This document shows positions 1 through 9,127 of a stretch of 64,000 bases of DNA, one piece after another. The first letter of the stretch is position 1, and every line of letters begins with the position of its first letter. The stretch lies in assembly GCA_014649355.1 (NCBI GenBank), contig BMSW01000002.1, positions 434,001 to 498,000 of the forward strand, written 5' to 3'. The notes under the pieces were generated by a model that searched no databases, was not told the origin of the DNA, and was given only the letters and a program-made list of their open reading frames with translations. Source of the stretch: Streptomyces althioticus (lineage in GTDB: Bacteria > Actinomycetota > Actinomycetes > Streptomycetales > Streptomycetaceae). Position numbers and translations under genes: made by a program.

Positions 1-780
1 ATCATCACCGGCGGCATCGACCTGTCGGTGGGCTCGCTGTTCGCGCTCGGCGGGGTGCTGGCCGCCTGGGGCTCACGGCACGGGACGCTGGTGGCGCTGC
101 TGCTGCCGCTGGTGGTGTGCGGGGCGGTCGGCGTGGTCAACGGACTGCTGGTGGCCCGGTCGCGGCTCGCGCCGTTCATCGTCACCCTGGCGGCCATGCT
201 GGGCGCCCGGGGTCTGATGCTGGCGATCACCGACGAGGGCGCGAACACCTACCTCATCGGCAAGGGCTCGTTCCTCGCCGAGCTGGGACAGGGCACCACG
301 TTCGGTCTCGGCAACCCGGTCTGGATCATGCTGGCGCTGTTCGTCGCCGGGGCGGTCGTGCTGCGGCGCACCCGGTTCGGACAGCACGTGTACGCGGTCG
401 GCGGCAACGAGGACGCGGCGGCGCTGATGGGCGCCCCCGTGGCCCGCACCAAGATCCTCGTCTACACGCTGTCCGGGGTGCTGGCCGGGCTCGCCGGGGC
501 GCTGAACGCCGCGTGGCTCGCCTCCGGGGTGACCATCCTCGGCAACGGCATGGAGCTGGAGGCGATCTCCGCCGTGGTCATCGGCGGCACCCTGCTCACC
601 GGGGGGCTCGGCTACGTCAGCGGGTCCCTGGTCGGGGTGCTGCTGCTGAAGGTGATCCAGAACGTCATCAACCAGATCGGCTCCCTGGACTCCTCCTACC
701 AGCAGGTCGTCAGCGGCGCCTTCCTCGCCGTGGTGGTCGTCGCCCAGACGTGGCTCGGGCGACGACGGCAACTGATGTAG
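1..780 (+). CDS. Sugar ABC transporter permease (ribose/xylose type), 5' end cut by window
   Basis: The frame is open from base 1, so the true start lies upstream; 259 residues are visible against about 330-350 for the family, so some 70 residues including the first membrane helices are missing. The visible part begins with the conserved GGIDLSVGS segment of the BPD_transp_2 family (RbsC, XylH, YtfT). It continues with several hydrophobic helices and the cytoplasmic loop with GGNEDAAALMGAP and ISAVVIGGTLLTGGLG, which contacts the ATPase. The protein would form the membrane channel of a pentose/hexose importer; the ATPase and binding protein are presumably upstream, outside the window. Two hairpins follow the stop codon. 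The next gene is a secreted glycoside hydrolase, so importer and extracellular hydrolase may serve the same sugar, but the terminators argue for separate transcripts. The sugar cannot be inferred. Confidence 0.9.
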   Translation: MITGGIDLSVGSLFALGGVLAAWGSRHGTLVALLLPLVVCGAVGVVNGLLVARSRLAPFIVTLAAMLGARGLMLAITDEGANTYLIGKGSFLAELGQGTTFGLGNPVWIMLALFVAGAVVLRRTRFGQHVYAVGGNEDAAALMGAPVARTKILVYTLSGVLAGLAGALNAAWLASGVTILGNGMELEAISAVVIGGTLLTGGLGYVSGSLVGVLLLKVIQNVINQIGSLDSSYQQVVSGAFLAVVVVAQTWLGRRRQLM

Positions 781-783
781 ACC

Positions 784-865
784 CCGGACGCGGCGGCGGA
801 CCTCCTGGCTCCCGCCGTCGCGTCCGGTACGGCGGCCGGTCACGCTCCTCGCGCAGCCGGCCGCC
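784..865 (+). terminator. Two consecutive hairpins after the ABC permease gene
   Basis: A 15-bp stem with one G-T pair spans 784-798 and 813-827. A second hairpin has a perfect 9-bp stem (GGCGGCCGG at 831-839, CCGGCCGCC at 857-865) and is followed directly by TTTT, which fits an intrinsic terminator. Confidence 0.65.
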
Positions 866-911
866 TTTTCGCACGCGCACGTCTCCCACCCCCACTTCCC
901 GAGGAGTGACG

Positions 912-3269
912 ATGCGTAGAACACCCGCACCCGTCCCCCACGCCGGCCGCCCGAGACGGCGGTGGACGGCGACCGTCCTGGCGGTGCCGGCCCTCCTGGC
1001 CGGCATCGCCCTCACCGTTCCCGGGGCCGCGACCGCGGCGCCGGCGGCGTGGACGCCGAAGCCCGCGCCGATGACCACCCCGTGGACCAACCAGGTCCCG
1101 GTCGACGACCCGCTGCCCGAGTATCCCCGCCCGCAGCTCACCCGCCCCGACTGGGCGAACCTGAACGGCATCTGGGACTTCGCCGTCACCTCGGCGGACG
1201 CCGGCCGGCCCGTCACGTTCCCCGAGCAGATCCGGGTGCCGTTCGTCGCCGAGTCGGCGCTCTCCGGCATCCAGCGCCGGATCACCCAGAACGACAAGCT
1301 CTGGTACAAGCGCACGTTCACCGTCCCCGCGGGCTGGGACGGCCGGCGCGTTCAGCTGCACTTCGGCGCGAGCGACTGGCGCACCACCGTCTGGGTCAAC
1401 GACCGCCAGGCGGGAGCCGTTCACGACGGCGGCTACGACGCCTTCTCCTACGACGTCACCGACCTGCTGAACCGCGGCGGCGCCAACACGGTCGTCGTCT
1501 CCGTGTGGGACCCCACGCAGAACGGCAGCCAGGCGGTCGGCAAGCAGCGGCTGAACGACGTCCTCCCCCATCCGGGCGGCGGCATCTTCTACACGGCGGC
1601 CTCCGGCATCTGGCAGACGGTGTGGCTGGAGCCCACGGCGGCGGCCCACATCACCCGGCTCGACATGGTGCCGGACCTCGTGAACAACCGGCTCAAGGTC
1701 ACCGTGCGGGGCGCCGGGACGAGCGGGCACCAGGCCCGCGTGACCGTCTCGGCCGGTGGCGTCACGGTCGGCACGGCCACCGGACCGGTCAGCACGGAGT
1801 TCACCGTCCCGGTGCCGGACGCCCGCCGCTGGACGCCCGACGACCCGTTCCTCCACGACGTGCGCGCCGACCTGCTGTCCGGCTCGGCGACGGTCGACTC
1901 GGTCGGCAGTTACACCGGCATGCGCTCGATCGGTCTCGCCCGCGTGGACGGTGTGCTGCGGCCCGTGCTGAACGGGCAGTTCGTGTTCCAGACGGGCACC
2001 CTGGACCAGGGGTACTGGCCCGACGGCATCTACACCGCGCCGACGGACGCGGCCCTGCGGTTCGACCTGCAGAAGCACAAGGACCTGGGCTTCAACATGG
2101 TGCGCAAGCACATCAAGGTGGAGCCGCAGCGCTGGTTCTACTGGGCCGACCGGCTCGGTCTGCTGGTGTGGCAGGACATGCCCTCCATGGAGCGCACGCC
2201 CGACACGGCGGGGCGCGCCCAGTGGGAGGCGGAGTACCGGCGGATCATCGACCAGCACCGCGGCTCCCCGTCGGTGGTCATGTGGGTGAACCAGAACGAG
2301 GGCTGGGGCCAGTACGACCAGGCACGCATCGCGAACGAGGTGAAGGCGTACGACCCGTCGCGGCTGGTGGACAACATGAGCGGGGTGAACTGCTGCGGCG
2401 CCGTCGACGGCGGCAACGGCGACGTCGTCGACCACCACGTCTACGTCGGCCCCGGCACCACGGTGCCCGACGCGAACCGGGCCGCGGTGCTCGGCGAGTA
2501 CGGCGGTCTCGGTCTCAAGGTGGCCGGGCACGAGTGGTACCCGGGCGGCGGCTTCAGCTACGAGGACCAGCCGTCCCTCGCCCATCTGAACGACCGGTTC
2601 GTCGGGCTCCTCGACGGCATCCGCGAGGTGCGCCTGCCCCGGGGCCTCTCCGCCGCCGTCTACACGGAGATCACCGACGTGGAGAACGAGGCGAACGGGC
2701 TGCTCACCTACGACCGTCAGGTGGTCAAGGTCGACGAGGCGCGGGTCCGGGCGGCCAACCGGGCGCTGATCGACGCCTCCCGCTCGCCGGCCGCCCCGGT
2801 GACGCTGCCCACCGGCCAGTTCCGCTCCCTGCGCGTCACCACGCCCGGCTACACGGACCGGTACGTGCGGCACAAGGACGGCGCGGTGTTCACCGAGGTG
2901 GTGAACGGCGGCAGCGCGGCGCTGCTGAAGGCGGACGCGACCTGGCGGATCGTCCCCGGCCTGGCGGACGCCTCCTGCTACTCGTTCGAGTCGCGCAACT
3001 ACCCGGGTGAGTACCTGCGTCACCGCGACTCGCGTGTGTACAAGGAGGGCGGCAGCGGCGACCTGTTCCGCGCGGACGCCACGTTCTGCCCGGTGCGGGG
3101 CGCGAACGGCGGGGTGAGGCTGTCCGCGTACAACTTCCCCGGGCAGTATCTGCGTCACTACGACGCCGAGTTGTGGCTGGCCGTCCCCGGCGGCAGCCGC
3201 GCCTACGACTCCCCCGCCCTGTTCACCGAGGACACCACGTGGGCGGTGGAGGCTCCCTGGACGCCCTGA
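912..3269 (+). CDS. Secreted glycoside hydrolase family 2 protein with C-terminal AbfB-type carbohydrate-binding domain
   Basis: 785 residues. The ATG at 912 is chosen because GAGGAG lies 6 bases upstream and the product then opens with an Arg-rich, hydrophobic signal peptide ending in alanines (about residues 1-37). A GH2 sugar-binding fold and Ig-like domain precede a TIM barrel. NQNEGWG (about residue 460) carries the expected acid/base Glu and LGEYGG (about 528) the probable nucleophile Glu. From about residue 636 to the end there is an AbfB/CBM42-like beta-trefoil, with repeats such as RYVRHKDG, EYLRHRDS and QYLRHYDA, which suggests binding of arabinose-substituted polysaccharide. It is probably an extracellular exo-glycosidase on plant cell wall sugars; the exact specificity (beta-galactosidase, glucuronidase or other) cannot be read from sequence. 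It is convergent with a second GH2 gene that shares the unusual motif VYT(E/Q)ITD(V/L)ENE. Confidence 0.88.
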   Translation: MRRTPAPVPHAGRPRRRWTATVLAVPALLAGIALTVPGAATAAPAAWTPKPAPMTTPWTNQVPVDDPLPEYPRPQLTRPDWANLNGIWDFAVTSADAGRPVTFPEQIRVPFVAESALSGIQRRITQNDKLWYKRTFTVPAGWDGRRVQLHFGASDWRTTVWVNDRQAGAVHDGGYDAFSYDVTDLLNRGGANTVVVSVWDPTQNGSQAVGKQRLNDVLPHPGGGIFYTAASGIWQTVWLEPTAAAHITRLDMVPDLVNNRLKVTVRGAGTSGHQARVTVSAGGVTVGTATGPVSTEFTVPVPDARRWTPDDPFLHDVRADLLSGSATVDSVGSYTGMRSIGLARVDGVLRPVLNGQFVFQTGTLDQGYWPDGIYTAPTDAALRFDLQKHKDLGFNMVRKHIKVEPQRWFYWADRLGLLVWQDMPSMERTPDTAGRAQWEAEYRRIIDQHRGSPSVVMWVNQNEGWGQYDQARIANEVKAYDPSRLVDNMSGVNCCGAVDGGNGDVVDHHVYVGPGTTVPDANRAAVLGEYGGLGLKVAGHEWYPGGGFSYEDQPSLAHLNDRFVGLLDGIREVRLPRGLSAAVYTEITDVENEANGLLTYDRQVVKVDEARVRAANRALIDASRSPAAPVTLPTGQFRSLRVTTPGYTDRYVRHKDGAVFTEVVNGGSAALLKADATWRIVPGLADASCYSFESRNYPGEYLRHRDSRVYKEGGSGDLFRADATFCPVRGANGGVRLSAYNFPGQYLRHYDAELWLAVPGGSRAYDSPALFTEDTTWAVEAPWTP

Positions 3270-3290
3270 GCCGCGTCCGACGGGAACGTG

Positions 3291-3324
3291 CGAGGGGGCG
3301 GACGCCGTGACGTCCGCCCCCTCG
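3291..3324. terminator. Bidirectional terminator between convergent GH2 genes
   Basis: Perfect 14-bp stem (3291-3304 with 3311-3324) and a 6-base loop, placed between two converging stop codons. Confidence 0.8.
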
Positions 3325-3335
3325 TCGTGCCGGGA

Positions 3336-6300
3336 CTACGGCTTCTCCGCCTCGTGGAGGGCGGTCACCTCCTCGGCGGTCAGCGCCTTGTCGTAGGCGT
3401 GGACCTCGTCGACGGAGCCGTTCCAGAAGTCGGTGTCGTCACCGTTCCACTTGGCGCGGCCGACCGCGAGGGGACCGGAGCCGACGTAGTTCGGGCCGCC
3501 GGTGACGGTGGCCGCCTTCGTGCCGTCGACGTACAGGGTGATCTGGTTGGTGGCGCCGTCGCGTACGCCCACCAGGTGGTACCAGCGGCCGAGTTCGGGA
3601 CGGGTCTCGAGGCGGGCCCGCTGCCCGTCCGGGGTGCTGAAGGCGAACGCGCCCTGCCCGTACTGGAGGTAGAACGGGCTGGCCTGGCGGCGGCCGTCCT
3701 GGCTGACCGCCGTGGCGTAGTTGCCAGGCAGCGCGTCGAGGGTGACCCAGGCGGAGACCGTGTAGCTGCCGGTGGTGTCGAGCACCGGCCCGTCCGTCTG
3801 GGCGAACTGTCCGCTGCCGTCGAACTTCAGCGCGCTGCCGCTGACTCCGGCGGTCCAGGTGGCGCCCTCGGTGAGCTTCAGCGCCTTGCCGTTCGGGCCG
3901 TCGTCCTCGGCGGTGGTGCCGGTGCCCTCGTCGAGGGGCCAGTGACCGCCGCCCTTGAGTGGCTCCCGCTGACCGGCGGAGGCGCCGGCGGCGATCACCT
4001 TGAGGTTGATCTCCCGCACCTGCTTCGGATCGACCTTGATCTCCCTGCGGTCGTACGTGTAGAGGCCGTTGAGCTCGTTCTCCAGGTCGGTGATCTGCGT
4101 GTACACGGAGCCGGACAGCTCCGCGGCGGCCTGGTCGAGGTAGAACCTCTCGGTGTTCTCCACGTACTTGCGGGTCAGCGCCTCCTTGCTGTCCACGCCG
4201 CTGTAGATGACGGTGGGCGGGCCGGGCCACATGTGCCCCGGGGTGCGCAGGGTGAAGCCGCCGTGCTCGCCGTCCATCGCCGCGCGGTGGTCCGGGAAGG
4301 GCGGGTCCTCGTTGGTGTAGTCGTGGTGGTCGATGATGTCGCCCGTGCCGGAGTCGCCCTTGCTGTTGCAGCAGTTGACCCCGCTGTGCGCGTTGACGAC
4401 GCGGGACGGGTCGGCGGCCTTGACGGCCTCGGTGAGCTTGCCGGTCTCCTCCCGGTCCCACTCGCCCCAGCCCTCGTTGAAGACGATCCAGCCGATGACG
4501 GAGGGCGAGCTGTGGTGCTGGCGCATCATCTCGCGGCCCTGGTCGACGAACGCCTTCCGGCCGTTCGCGCTGGTCAGGTCGCCGGAGACGAAGTCCTGCC
4601 AGACCAGCAGACCCAGCCGGTCCGCGTGGTAGAACCAGCGCGGCGGCTCCACCTTGATGTGCTTGCGGACCGCGTTGAAGCCGAGCTGCTTGTGCGCCTT
4701 CAGGTCGAAGGCCAGGGCCTCGTCGCTGGGCGCGGTGTAGAGCCCGTCGGGCCAGAAGCCCTGGTCCAGGGTGGCGAGGGAGAAGACGGGCTTGCCGTTG
4801 AGGACGAGCTTCTTGTAGCCGCCCACGTCCTCGATGCCGATCTTCCGCATGCCGAAGTAACTGTCGACCGTGTCGGTGGACCGGCCGTCCTTCAGCGTGA
4901 CGTCCAGGTCGTAGAGGTACGGGTCGTCCGGGCTCCACAGGTGCTGCCTGGCGACCGGCAGCCTCAGCTGCTTGTTGGCGGGGCCGGTCACCTTGCCGAC
5001 GACCTTGCCGCGGTGGTCGCGGGCCACGGCCTCCACGCGTGCCTTCGCGGACGCGCCGGCGGACTCGACGGTCACCGCGAGGGTCTTGGTGTCGATGTCC
5101 GGCGTCGTGACGACGTTGTCTATGGACGTCTCGGCGACGGGCTCCATCCACACGGTCTGCCAGATGCCGGAGGACTGGGTGTACCAGATGCCGCCCGGGC
5201 TGGTGGACTGCTTGCCCACCGGCTGGTCGGGACCGCCGGTGTCGGTGACCGCGACGACGATCTCCTGAGGGCCCTTGTTCTTCAGCGCGTCGGTGATGTC
5301 GGCGGTGAACGCGTTGTAGCCGCCGGTGTGTTCGGCGACCTTCCTGCCGTTGACCCAGACGCGGGCCTGGTGGTCGACGGCGCCGAAGTTCAGCTTGAGC
5401 CGGTTCTTGCCGCTCCTGCCGACCTTCCAGTTCTTCGGCACGTCCACGAGCTTGCGGTAGAACATGTGGTCCTCGTGCCGCTCGATCCCGGAGAGCAGCG
5501 ACTCCGCCGGGAACGGCACGATGATCTTCTCGTTGAGGTCCTTGCCGAAGACGGGCTGCTCCCCCGCCTCGGCGCCGCTGAACTGCCACGGGCCGTTGAG
5601 GTTCTTCCACTGCTTGCGGACCTGCTGGGGGCGCGGGTACTCGGGCAGCGGGTTGTTCTTGTTCACCTTGTCGCCCCACGGGGTGGTGAGGCGGTGGGTG
5701 GAGACGTTCTCGGCGTAGCGGGCGATGCGGGGCACGGCCTCGCCGCCGGCGGTGAGGCCGCCCTCGCCGTCGTAGACGACGCGGACCGTCTGGGCCTTCT
5801 GGACCGCCTCGGAGAGGGTGACCTGGAGGGAGTTGCGGTCGCCGGGGACGGTTTTCACCGACCTGATCGGCAGAGCGGTGGTGTCGGCCTCGACCTTGAG
5901 GTGCTCGGCCACCTTCCCGAGGTCGCCGACCCGGCCGTCGAAGCGGGCGCGCAGGGTGCGGCCGTCGCGGCCGACGGTCAGCTCGACCGGGTAGACCTCG
6001 AAGTCGGCGGGCGGGGTGAATGCCGTCATCGGCACGAGCTGCTTGGGGAGCGTCGGCGTGGACCAGCGCAGGTACATGTTCGCGCCGCCGACGTCCTGGA
6101 ACATCTCCAGGCGGAAGTCGTACTGCTTTCCGGCGGTGAGGCGGACGGCGGCGCTGGTCTGCTCCCGGTCCCAGTCGGGCTCCCAGTGGTCGATGACCGG
6201 CTCGCCGTCGATGAACAGCCGGAAGCCGTTGTCGCCGATGGCGTGGAACGTGTAGTCGTCCGTCTCCGGGACCTCGATCCGGCCGGTCCAGCGGGCGGTG

Positions 6301-6614
6301 GTGTGCTCCGTCCGGCCGGTCAGCTCCTCGAAGGTGCTGGTGAGACCGGCGAAGTTGATCTGCGGCTCGAGCTGGGCGCCGCCGAGCTCGGCGAAGTCCC
6401 GGGCGCCCGGCGCGGACATGCGGAAGTACTCGCCCTTCAGCCCGTGCACCTGCACGTCGGCGTCCGCGGCCCGGGCGGCGGAGGCGGCTCCGTCGGCCGA
6501 GGCCGGTGCGGCCGCCGACGCGGCGGGCGCCAGGGCGCCCGTGGACAGGGCGAGCGCCGTCACGGTCAGCACGGCCCACCATCGGGATCTCGGGCGGGGG
6601 TGTCGTCTGGTCAT
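3336..6614 (-). CDS. Secreted PA14 - GH2 - LamG glycoside hydrolase
   Basis: 1092 residues. The start at 6614 follows GAGGAAAGG and gives a typical signal peptide (RRHPRPRSR, hydrophobic core, Ala-rich cleavage region near residue 35). Domains in order: PA14 (about 60-195, with KGEYFRMS and RLFIDGEPVIDHW), a linker Ig-like segment, GH2 sugar-binding and TIM-barrel domains (about 306-870), and a C-terminal LamG/concanavalin-like domain (about 890-1092, HWPLDEGTG to VDEVHAYDKALT). Catalytic candidates are Glu in VFNEGWG (about 713) and Glu in MDGEHGG (about 781). PA14 and LamG probably anchor the enzyme to glycans. A perfect LacI-like palindrome 77 bases upstream suggests sugar-induced derepression. 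It is the largest of the two convergent GH2 genes. Substrate unknown. Confidence 0.88.
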   Translation of the reverse strand: MTRRHPRPRSRWWAVLTVTALALSTGALAPAASAAAPASADGAASAARAADADVQVHGLKGEYFRMSAPGARDFAELGGAQLEPQINFAGLTSTFEELTGRTEHTTARWTGRIEVPETDDYTFHAIGDNGFRLFIDGEPVIDHWEPDWDREQTSAAVRLTAGKQYDFRLEMFQDVGGANMYLRWSTPTLPKQLVPMTAFTPPADFEVYPVELTVGRDGRTLRARFDGRVGDLGKVAEHLKVEADTTALPIRSVKTVPGDRNSLQVTLSEAVQKAQTVRVVYDGEGGLTAGGEAVPRIARYAENVSTHRLTTPWGDKVNKNNPLPEYPRPQQVRKQWKNLNGPWQFSGAEAGEQPVFGKDLNEKIIVPFPAESLLSGIERHEDHMFYRKLVDVPKNWKVGRSGKNRLKLNFGAVDHQARVWVNGRKVAEHTGGYNAFTADITDALKNKGPQEIVVAVTDTGGPDQPVGKQSTSPGGIWYTQSSGIWQTVWMEPVAETSIDNVVTTPDIDTKTLAVTVESAGASAKARVEAVARDHRGKVVGKVTGPANKQLRLPVARQHLWSPDDPYLYDLDVTLKDGRSTDTVDSYFGMRKIGIEDVGGYKKLVLNGKPVFSLATLDQGFWPDGLYTAPSDEALAFDLKAHKQLGFNAVRKHIKVEPPRWFYHADRLGLLVWQDFVSGDLTSANGRKAFVDQGREMMRQHHSSPSVIGWIVFNEGWGEWDREETGKLTEAVKAADPSRVVNAHSGVNCCNSKGDSGTGDIIDHHDYTNEDPPFPDHRAAMDGEHGGFTLRTPGHMWPGPPTVIYSGVDSKEALTRKYVENTERFYLDQAAAELSGSVYTQITDLENELNGLYTYDRREIKVDPKQVREINLKVIAAGASAGQREPLKGGGHWPLDEGTGTTAEDDGPNGKALKLTEGATWTAGVSGSALKFDGSGQFAQTDGPVLDTTGSYTVSAWVTLDALPGNYATAVSQDGRRQASPFYLQYGQGAFAFSTPDGQRARLETRPELGRWYHLVGVRDGATNQITLYVDGTKAATVTGGPNYVGSGPLAVGRAKWNGDDTDFWNGSVDEVHAYDKALTAEEVTALHEAEKP

Positions 6615-6690
6615 CGAACCTTTCCTCGCGCTGGGTGCAGGGGGCCACGGCGGAACGGGAGCGGCCGTCGTCAGTTCCGCCGGGGAGTTA

Positions 6691-6704
6691 TTCCAACGTT
6701 GGAA
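6691..6704. promoter_or_regulatory. LacI-family type operator, TTCCAACGTTGGAA
   Basis: Perfect 14-bp palindrome with a central CG, the hallmark of LacI/GalR-family operators. It lies 77 bases before the GH2 start at 6614 and, on the other side, 190 bases before the kinase gene at 6894. No LacI-family regulator gene is in the window. Confidence 0.7.
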
Positions 6705-6893
6705 ATCCGGTGTGCAGCGGAATGACAACACGCGGTGCGGCGGCTGTCCAGGCTTTGCGCAGAGGTGACTTGCCATCAGGACCCTTTGTGGCGGCGGCAG
6801 GTGAGGCCGGTGGGCGTCCGCAGGGGCCCCGCCCTGGGGCGGTGCCGACCCGCACGCGTCCGGCTTCGCTGCTCCCTGCTTAGGCTGGAGGTC

Positions 6894-8150
6894 ATGACCT
6901 CAGTGAAGGAGGCGCACCGCCCTCGCCCCCTGCTCGCGGGGGCCTCGCGCCGGTGGGTCCGGCTGCTGCCCCGGGTCACGGCGGCCGTGCTGTGCGTCGT
7001 CCTGCTCCCCGGCACCAGCGTCGTCCTCACCACCGCGTACGGCCTGGGCGGTGGCGTCGCCTCCGCGCTGGCCGCCGCGCAGACCGTGCCGCTGCTCATC
7101 GCCGTCGTCCACCCGCTGCGGGCCTGGTACGCCGTCCTCGCCGCGGACGTGGCCGGTGCGCTCGTCCTCCTCACCGCGGACTTCCCGCAGCGGCTGCTGT
7201 GGCCCTTCCCACCCACGGTGACCGTCGGCTATGTCGCCCTGTGCCTCGCTCTCGGCCTGCGGGAGCGGCGGCGGACGCTGCTGCTGGTGTGGCTGGCCAC
7301 GGCCGTCACGAACGTGACCCTGCTGTTCTTCTCCCCGCACGACGCCGGGTCCAGGGATCTGCTGCTCACCGGGCTGAGCGGCGTCGCCCTGCTGCTGGCC
7401 GGAGCGCTCCGGGAACGGGCCGAGGCGCAGCGCCGGCTGGTCGAGCAGGAAACCGTCAGCGAGACCGAACGCGCCCGGCGGACCCTGCTGGAGGAGCGGG
7501 CCCGGATCGCCCGTGAACTGCACGACGTGGTGGCTCACCACATGTCCGTCATCACGGTGCAGGCGGACACCGCGCCGTACCGGCTCGAGCGGCTGCCGCC
7601 GGACGCGCGGGAGGAGTTCACCTCCATCGCCTCGACCGCGCGCGCCTCGCTCGGCGAGATGCGGCGGCTGCTGGGCGTGCTGCGCGACGAGGACGCGCGG
7701 GGCGAACGCGTGCCGCAACCGGGTCCGGACCGCATCGGTCGGCTGGTCGAGGCGACCGCGCGGGCACACGGGCCGGTCGAGTTCCTCCCCCTCGACGGCG
7801 ACGCCGAGATCCCCGAGGCGGTGGGCCTCTCCGCGTACCGGATCGTGCAGGAGGCCCTCGCCAACGTCGTCCGGCACGCCCCCGGCGCGCCCACGAGGGT
7901 GTCCCTGTCGGTCACGGGGCCCGACGCCCCGGACGGGGAGAGCGGTGCGGAGCTGACCGTCCTCGTCGTCAACGGACCGCCGCCCGAGCCGCCCGCCGTG
8001 CCCCTCGAACCGTCCGGCACCGGACACGGCCTGGTCGGTATGCGTGAGCGGGTACGGCTGCTCGGCGGGGGCCTCGACGCCGGGCCGCTGCCGGACGGCG
8101 GTTTCCGGGTGGCCGCCCGACTCCCCCTCAACGCGAAGGACCACACGTGA
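6894..8150 (+). CDS. Two-component sensor histidine kinase, HisKA_3 (NarL-type) family
   Basis: 418 residues; ATG at 6894 preceded by GGAGG. The first about 175 residues are strongly hydrophobic with four to six membrane helices and no large extracellular domain. A short coiled-coil (EAQRRLVEQETVSETERARR) leads to the HisKA_3 dimerisation/phosphoacceptor segment ARELHDVVAHH with phospho-His at residue 210. A HATPase_c domain follows (YRIVQEALANVVRHA N-box, GHGLVGMRERV G-box). It would phosphorylate the LuxR-type regulator encoded next, whose GTG start overlaps this stop (GTGA), so the two are translationally coupled. The signal sensed is unknown; the helix-rich input region resembles kinases that sense membrane or envelope conditions. 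Confidence 0.92.
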   Translation: MTSVKEAHRPRPLLAGASRRWVRLLPRVTAAVLCVVLLPGTSVVLTTAYGLGGGVASALAAAQTVPLLIAVVHPLRAWYAVLAADVAGALVLLTADFPQRLLWPFPPTVTVGYVALCLALGLRERRRTLLLVWLATAVTNVTLLFFSPHDAGSRDLLLTGLSGVALLLAGALRERAEAQRRLVEQETVSETERARRTLLEERARIARELHDVVAHHMSVITVQADTAPYRLERLPPDAREEFTSIASTARASLGEMRRLLGVLRDEDARGERVPQPGPDRIGRLVEATARAHGPVEFLPLDGDAEIPEAVGLSAYRIVQEALANVVRHAPGAPTRVSLSVTGPDAPDGESGAELTVLVVNGPPPEPPAVPLEPSGTGHGLVGMRERVRLLGGGLDAGPLPDGGFRVAARLPLNAKDHT

Positions 8151-8821
8151 CGACACGCGTCATCATCGTCGACGACCAGGCCATGGTGCGCGCCGGTTTC
8201 GCGGCCCTGCTGGCCGCCCAGAGCGACATCGACGTGGTGGGCGAGGCCCCCGACGGCGCGCAGGGCGTCGACCTGAGCCGCCGCACCCGTCCCGACATCG
8301 TGCTGATGGACGTGCGGATGCCGGTGATGGACGGCCTGGACGCCGCACGGCTGCTGCTCGATCCGCCCGCGGGGGTGACCCACCGGCCACGGGTGATCAT
8401 GCTGACCACGTTCGACGTCGACGACTACGTGTACGAGGCGCTGCGGGCCGGGGCCAGCGGCTTCCTGCTGAAGGACGCTCCGCCGGCCGACCTCATCGCG
8501 GCGGTCCGGGTCGTCGCCGCGGGTGAGGCCCTGCTCGCGCCGTCCGTGACGCGCCGGCTGATCGCGGAGTTCGCCAGGCAGCACTCCGTGGGGCGCGGAA
8601 GGCCCGCGCAGCGCCTGAAGGACCTGACCGCGCGCGAGACCGAGGTGCTGACCCTGGTGGCCCGCGGCCGGTCCAACCAGGAGATCGCCCGGAATCTGGT
8701 GCTGGCCGAGCAGACGGTCAAGACCCACGTCCACCGGGTGCTGACCAAGCTGGGCCTGCGCGACCGCGCCCAAGCGGTCGTCTTCGCCTACGAGTCGGGG
8801 CTGGTGGCGCCGGGCGAGTAG
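8147..8821 (+). CDS. LuxR/NarL-family response regulator
   Basis: 224 residues. Receiver domain at the N-terminus with acidic pocket VDD (residues 8-10), phospho-acceptor Asp55 in LMDVRMP and the conserved Lys in FLLKDAPP. C-terminal LuxR-type helix-turn-helix LTARETEVLTLVARGRSNQEIARNL followed by QTVKTHVHRVLTKLGLRDR. The GTG start overlaps the kinase stop. The two 21-bp direct repeats just downstream (8846-8866 and 8986-9006) stand in front of the next operon and are plausible binding sites for this regulator, although that is inference from position only. Confidence 0.93.
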   Translation: MTTRVIIVDDQAMVRAGFAALLAAQSDIDVVGEAPDGAQGVDLSRRTRPDIVLMDVRMPVMDGLDAARLLLDPPAGVTHRPRVIMLTTFDVDDYVYEALRAGASGFLLKDAPPADLIAAVRVVAAGEALLAPSVTRRLIAEFARQHSVGRGRPAQRLKDLTARETEVLTLVARGRSNQEIARNLVLAEQTVKTHVHRVLTKLGLRDRAQAVVFAYESGLVAPGE

Positions 8822-8845
8822 GGGGCGCCCTCCGGCCGTGCGGCC

Positions 8846-8866
8846 ACCCCCTACCGCGGTATCACC
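8846..8866 (+). repeat. 21-bp direct repeat, copy 1 (core CTACCGCGGTATCACC)
   Basis: Identical to 8986-9006, 140 bases apart, same orientation. The core holds the perfect palindrome TACCGCGGTA. It lies 25 bases after the response-regulator stop and 261 bases before the alpha/beta hydrolase start. It is likely an operator; the rest of the 306-base gap 8822-9127 shows nothing else I can name. Confidence 0.75.
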
Positions 8867-8985
8867 CCGGGGCGTCCCCGGTGCACGAGGACCGGAGCGC
8901 GGGCCGGCCTCCGGCGCTGCGCTGCGTGCACAGTCGCGCACACACGGTCCGGGTACGCCGCTGCCGGCCCCCTCCGAGCCCGAAG

Positions 8986-9006
8986 ACCCCCTACCGCGGT
9001 ATCACC
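8986..9006 (+). repeat. 21-bp direct repeat, copy 2 (core CTACCGCGGTATCACC)
   Basis: Exact second copy, ending 121 bases before the GTG of the hydrolase gene at 9128. Position suits an activator site for the six-gene run that follows. Confidence 0.75.
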
Positions 9007-9127
9007 TCCACCTTCGCTCCCCCGTACGACGCGGTGTGCGGGGCCGTCGCCGCACACTCCTTCGCGTCGGGCCCCGCCTTCCCGCGCGGGCCGGCCGAAG
9101 TCTCCGCACCACCCCTGGAGGTCCGCA

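Noticed and set aside
3288..6725. 1145-codon open frame antisense to the PA14-GH2-LamG gene, and similar long antisense frames at 9613-12906, 25396-28194, 29958-34568, 37313-40015 and 42913-46458
   Set aside because: They mirror well-supported genes, have Val/Gly/Arg/Asp-rich composition with no domains, and arise because GC-rich codons rarely give stops on the other strand.
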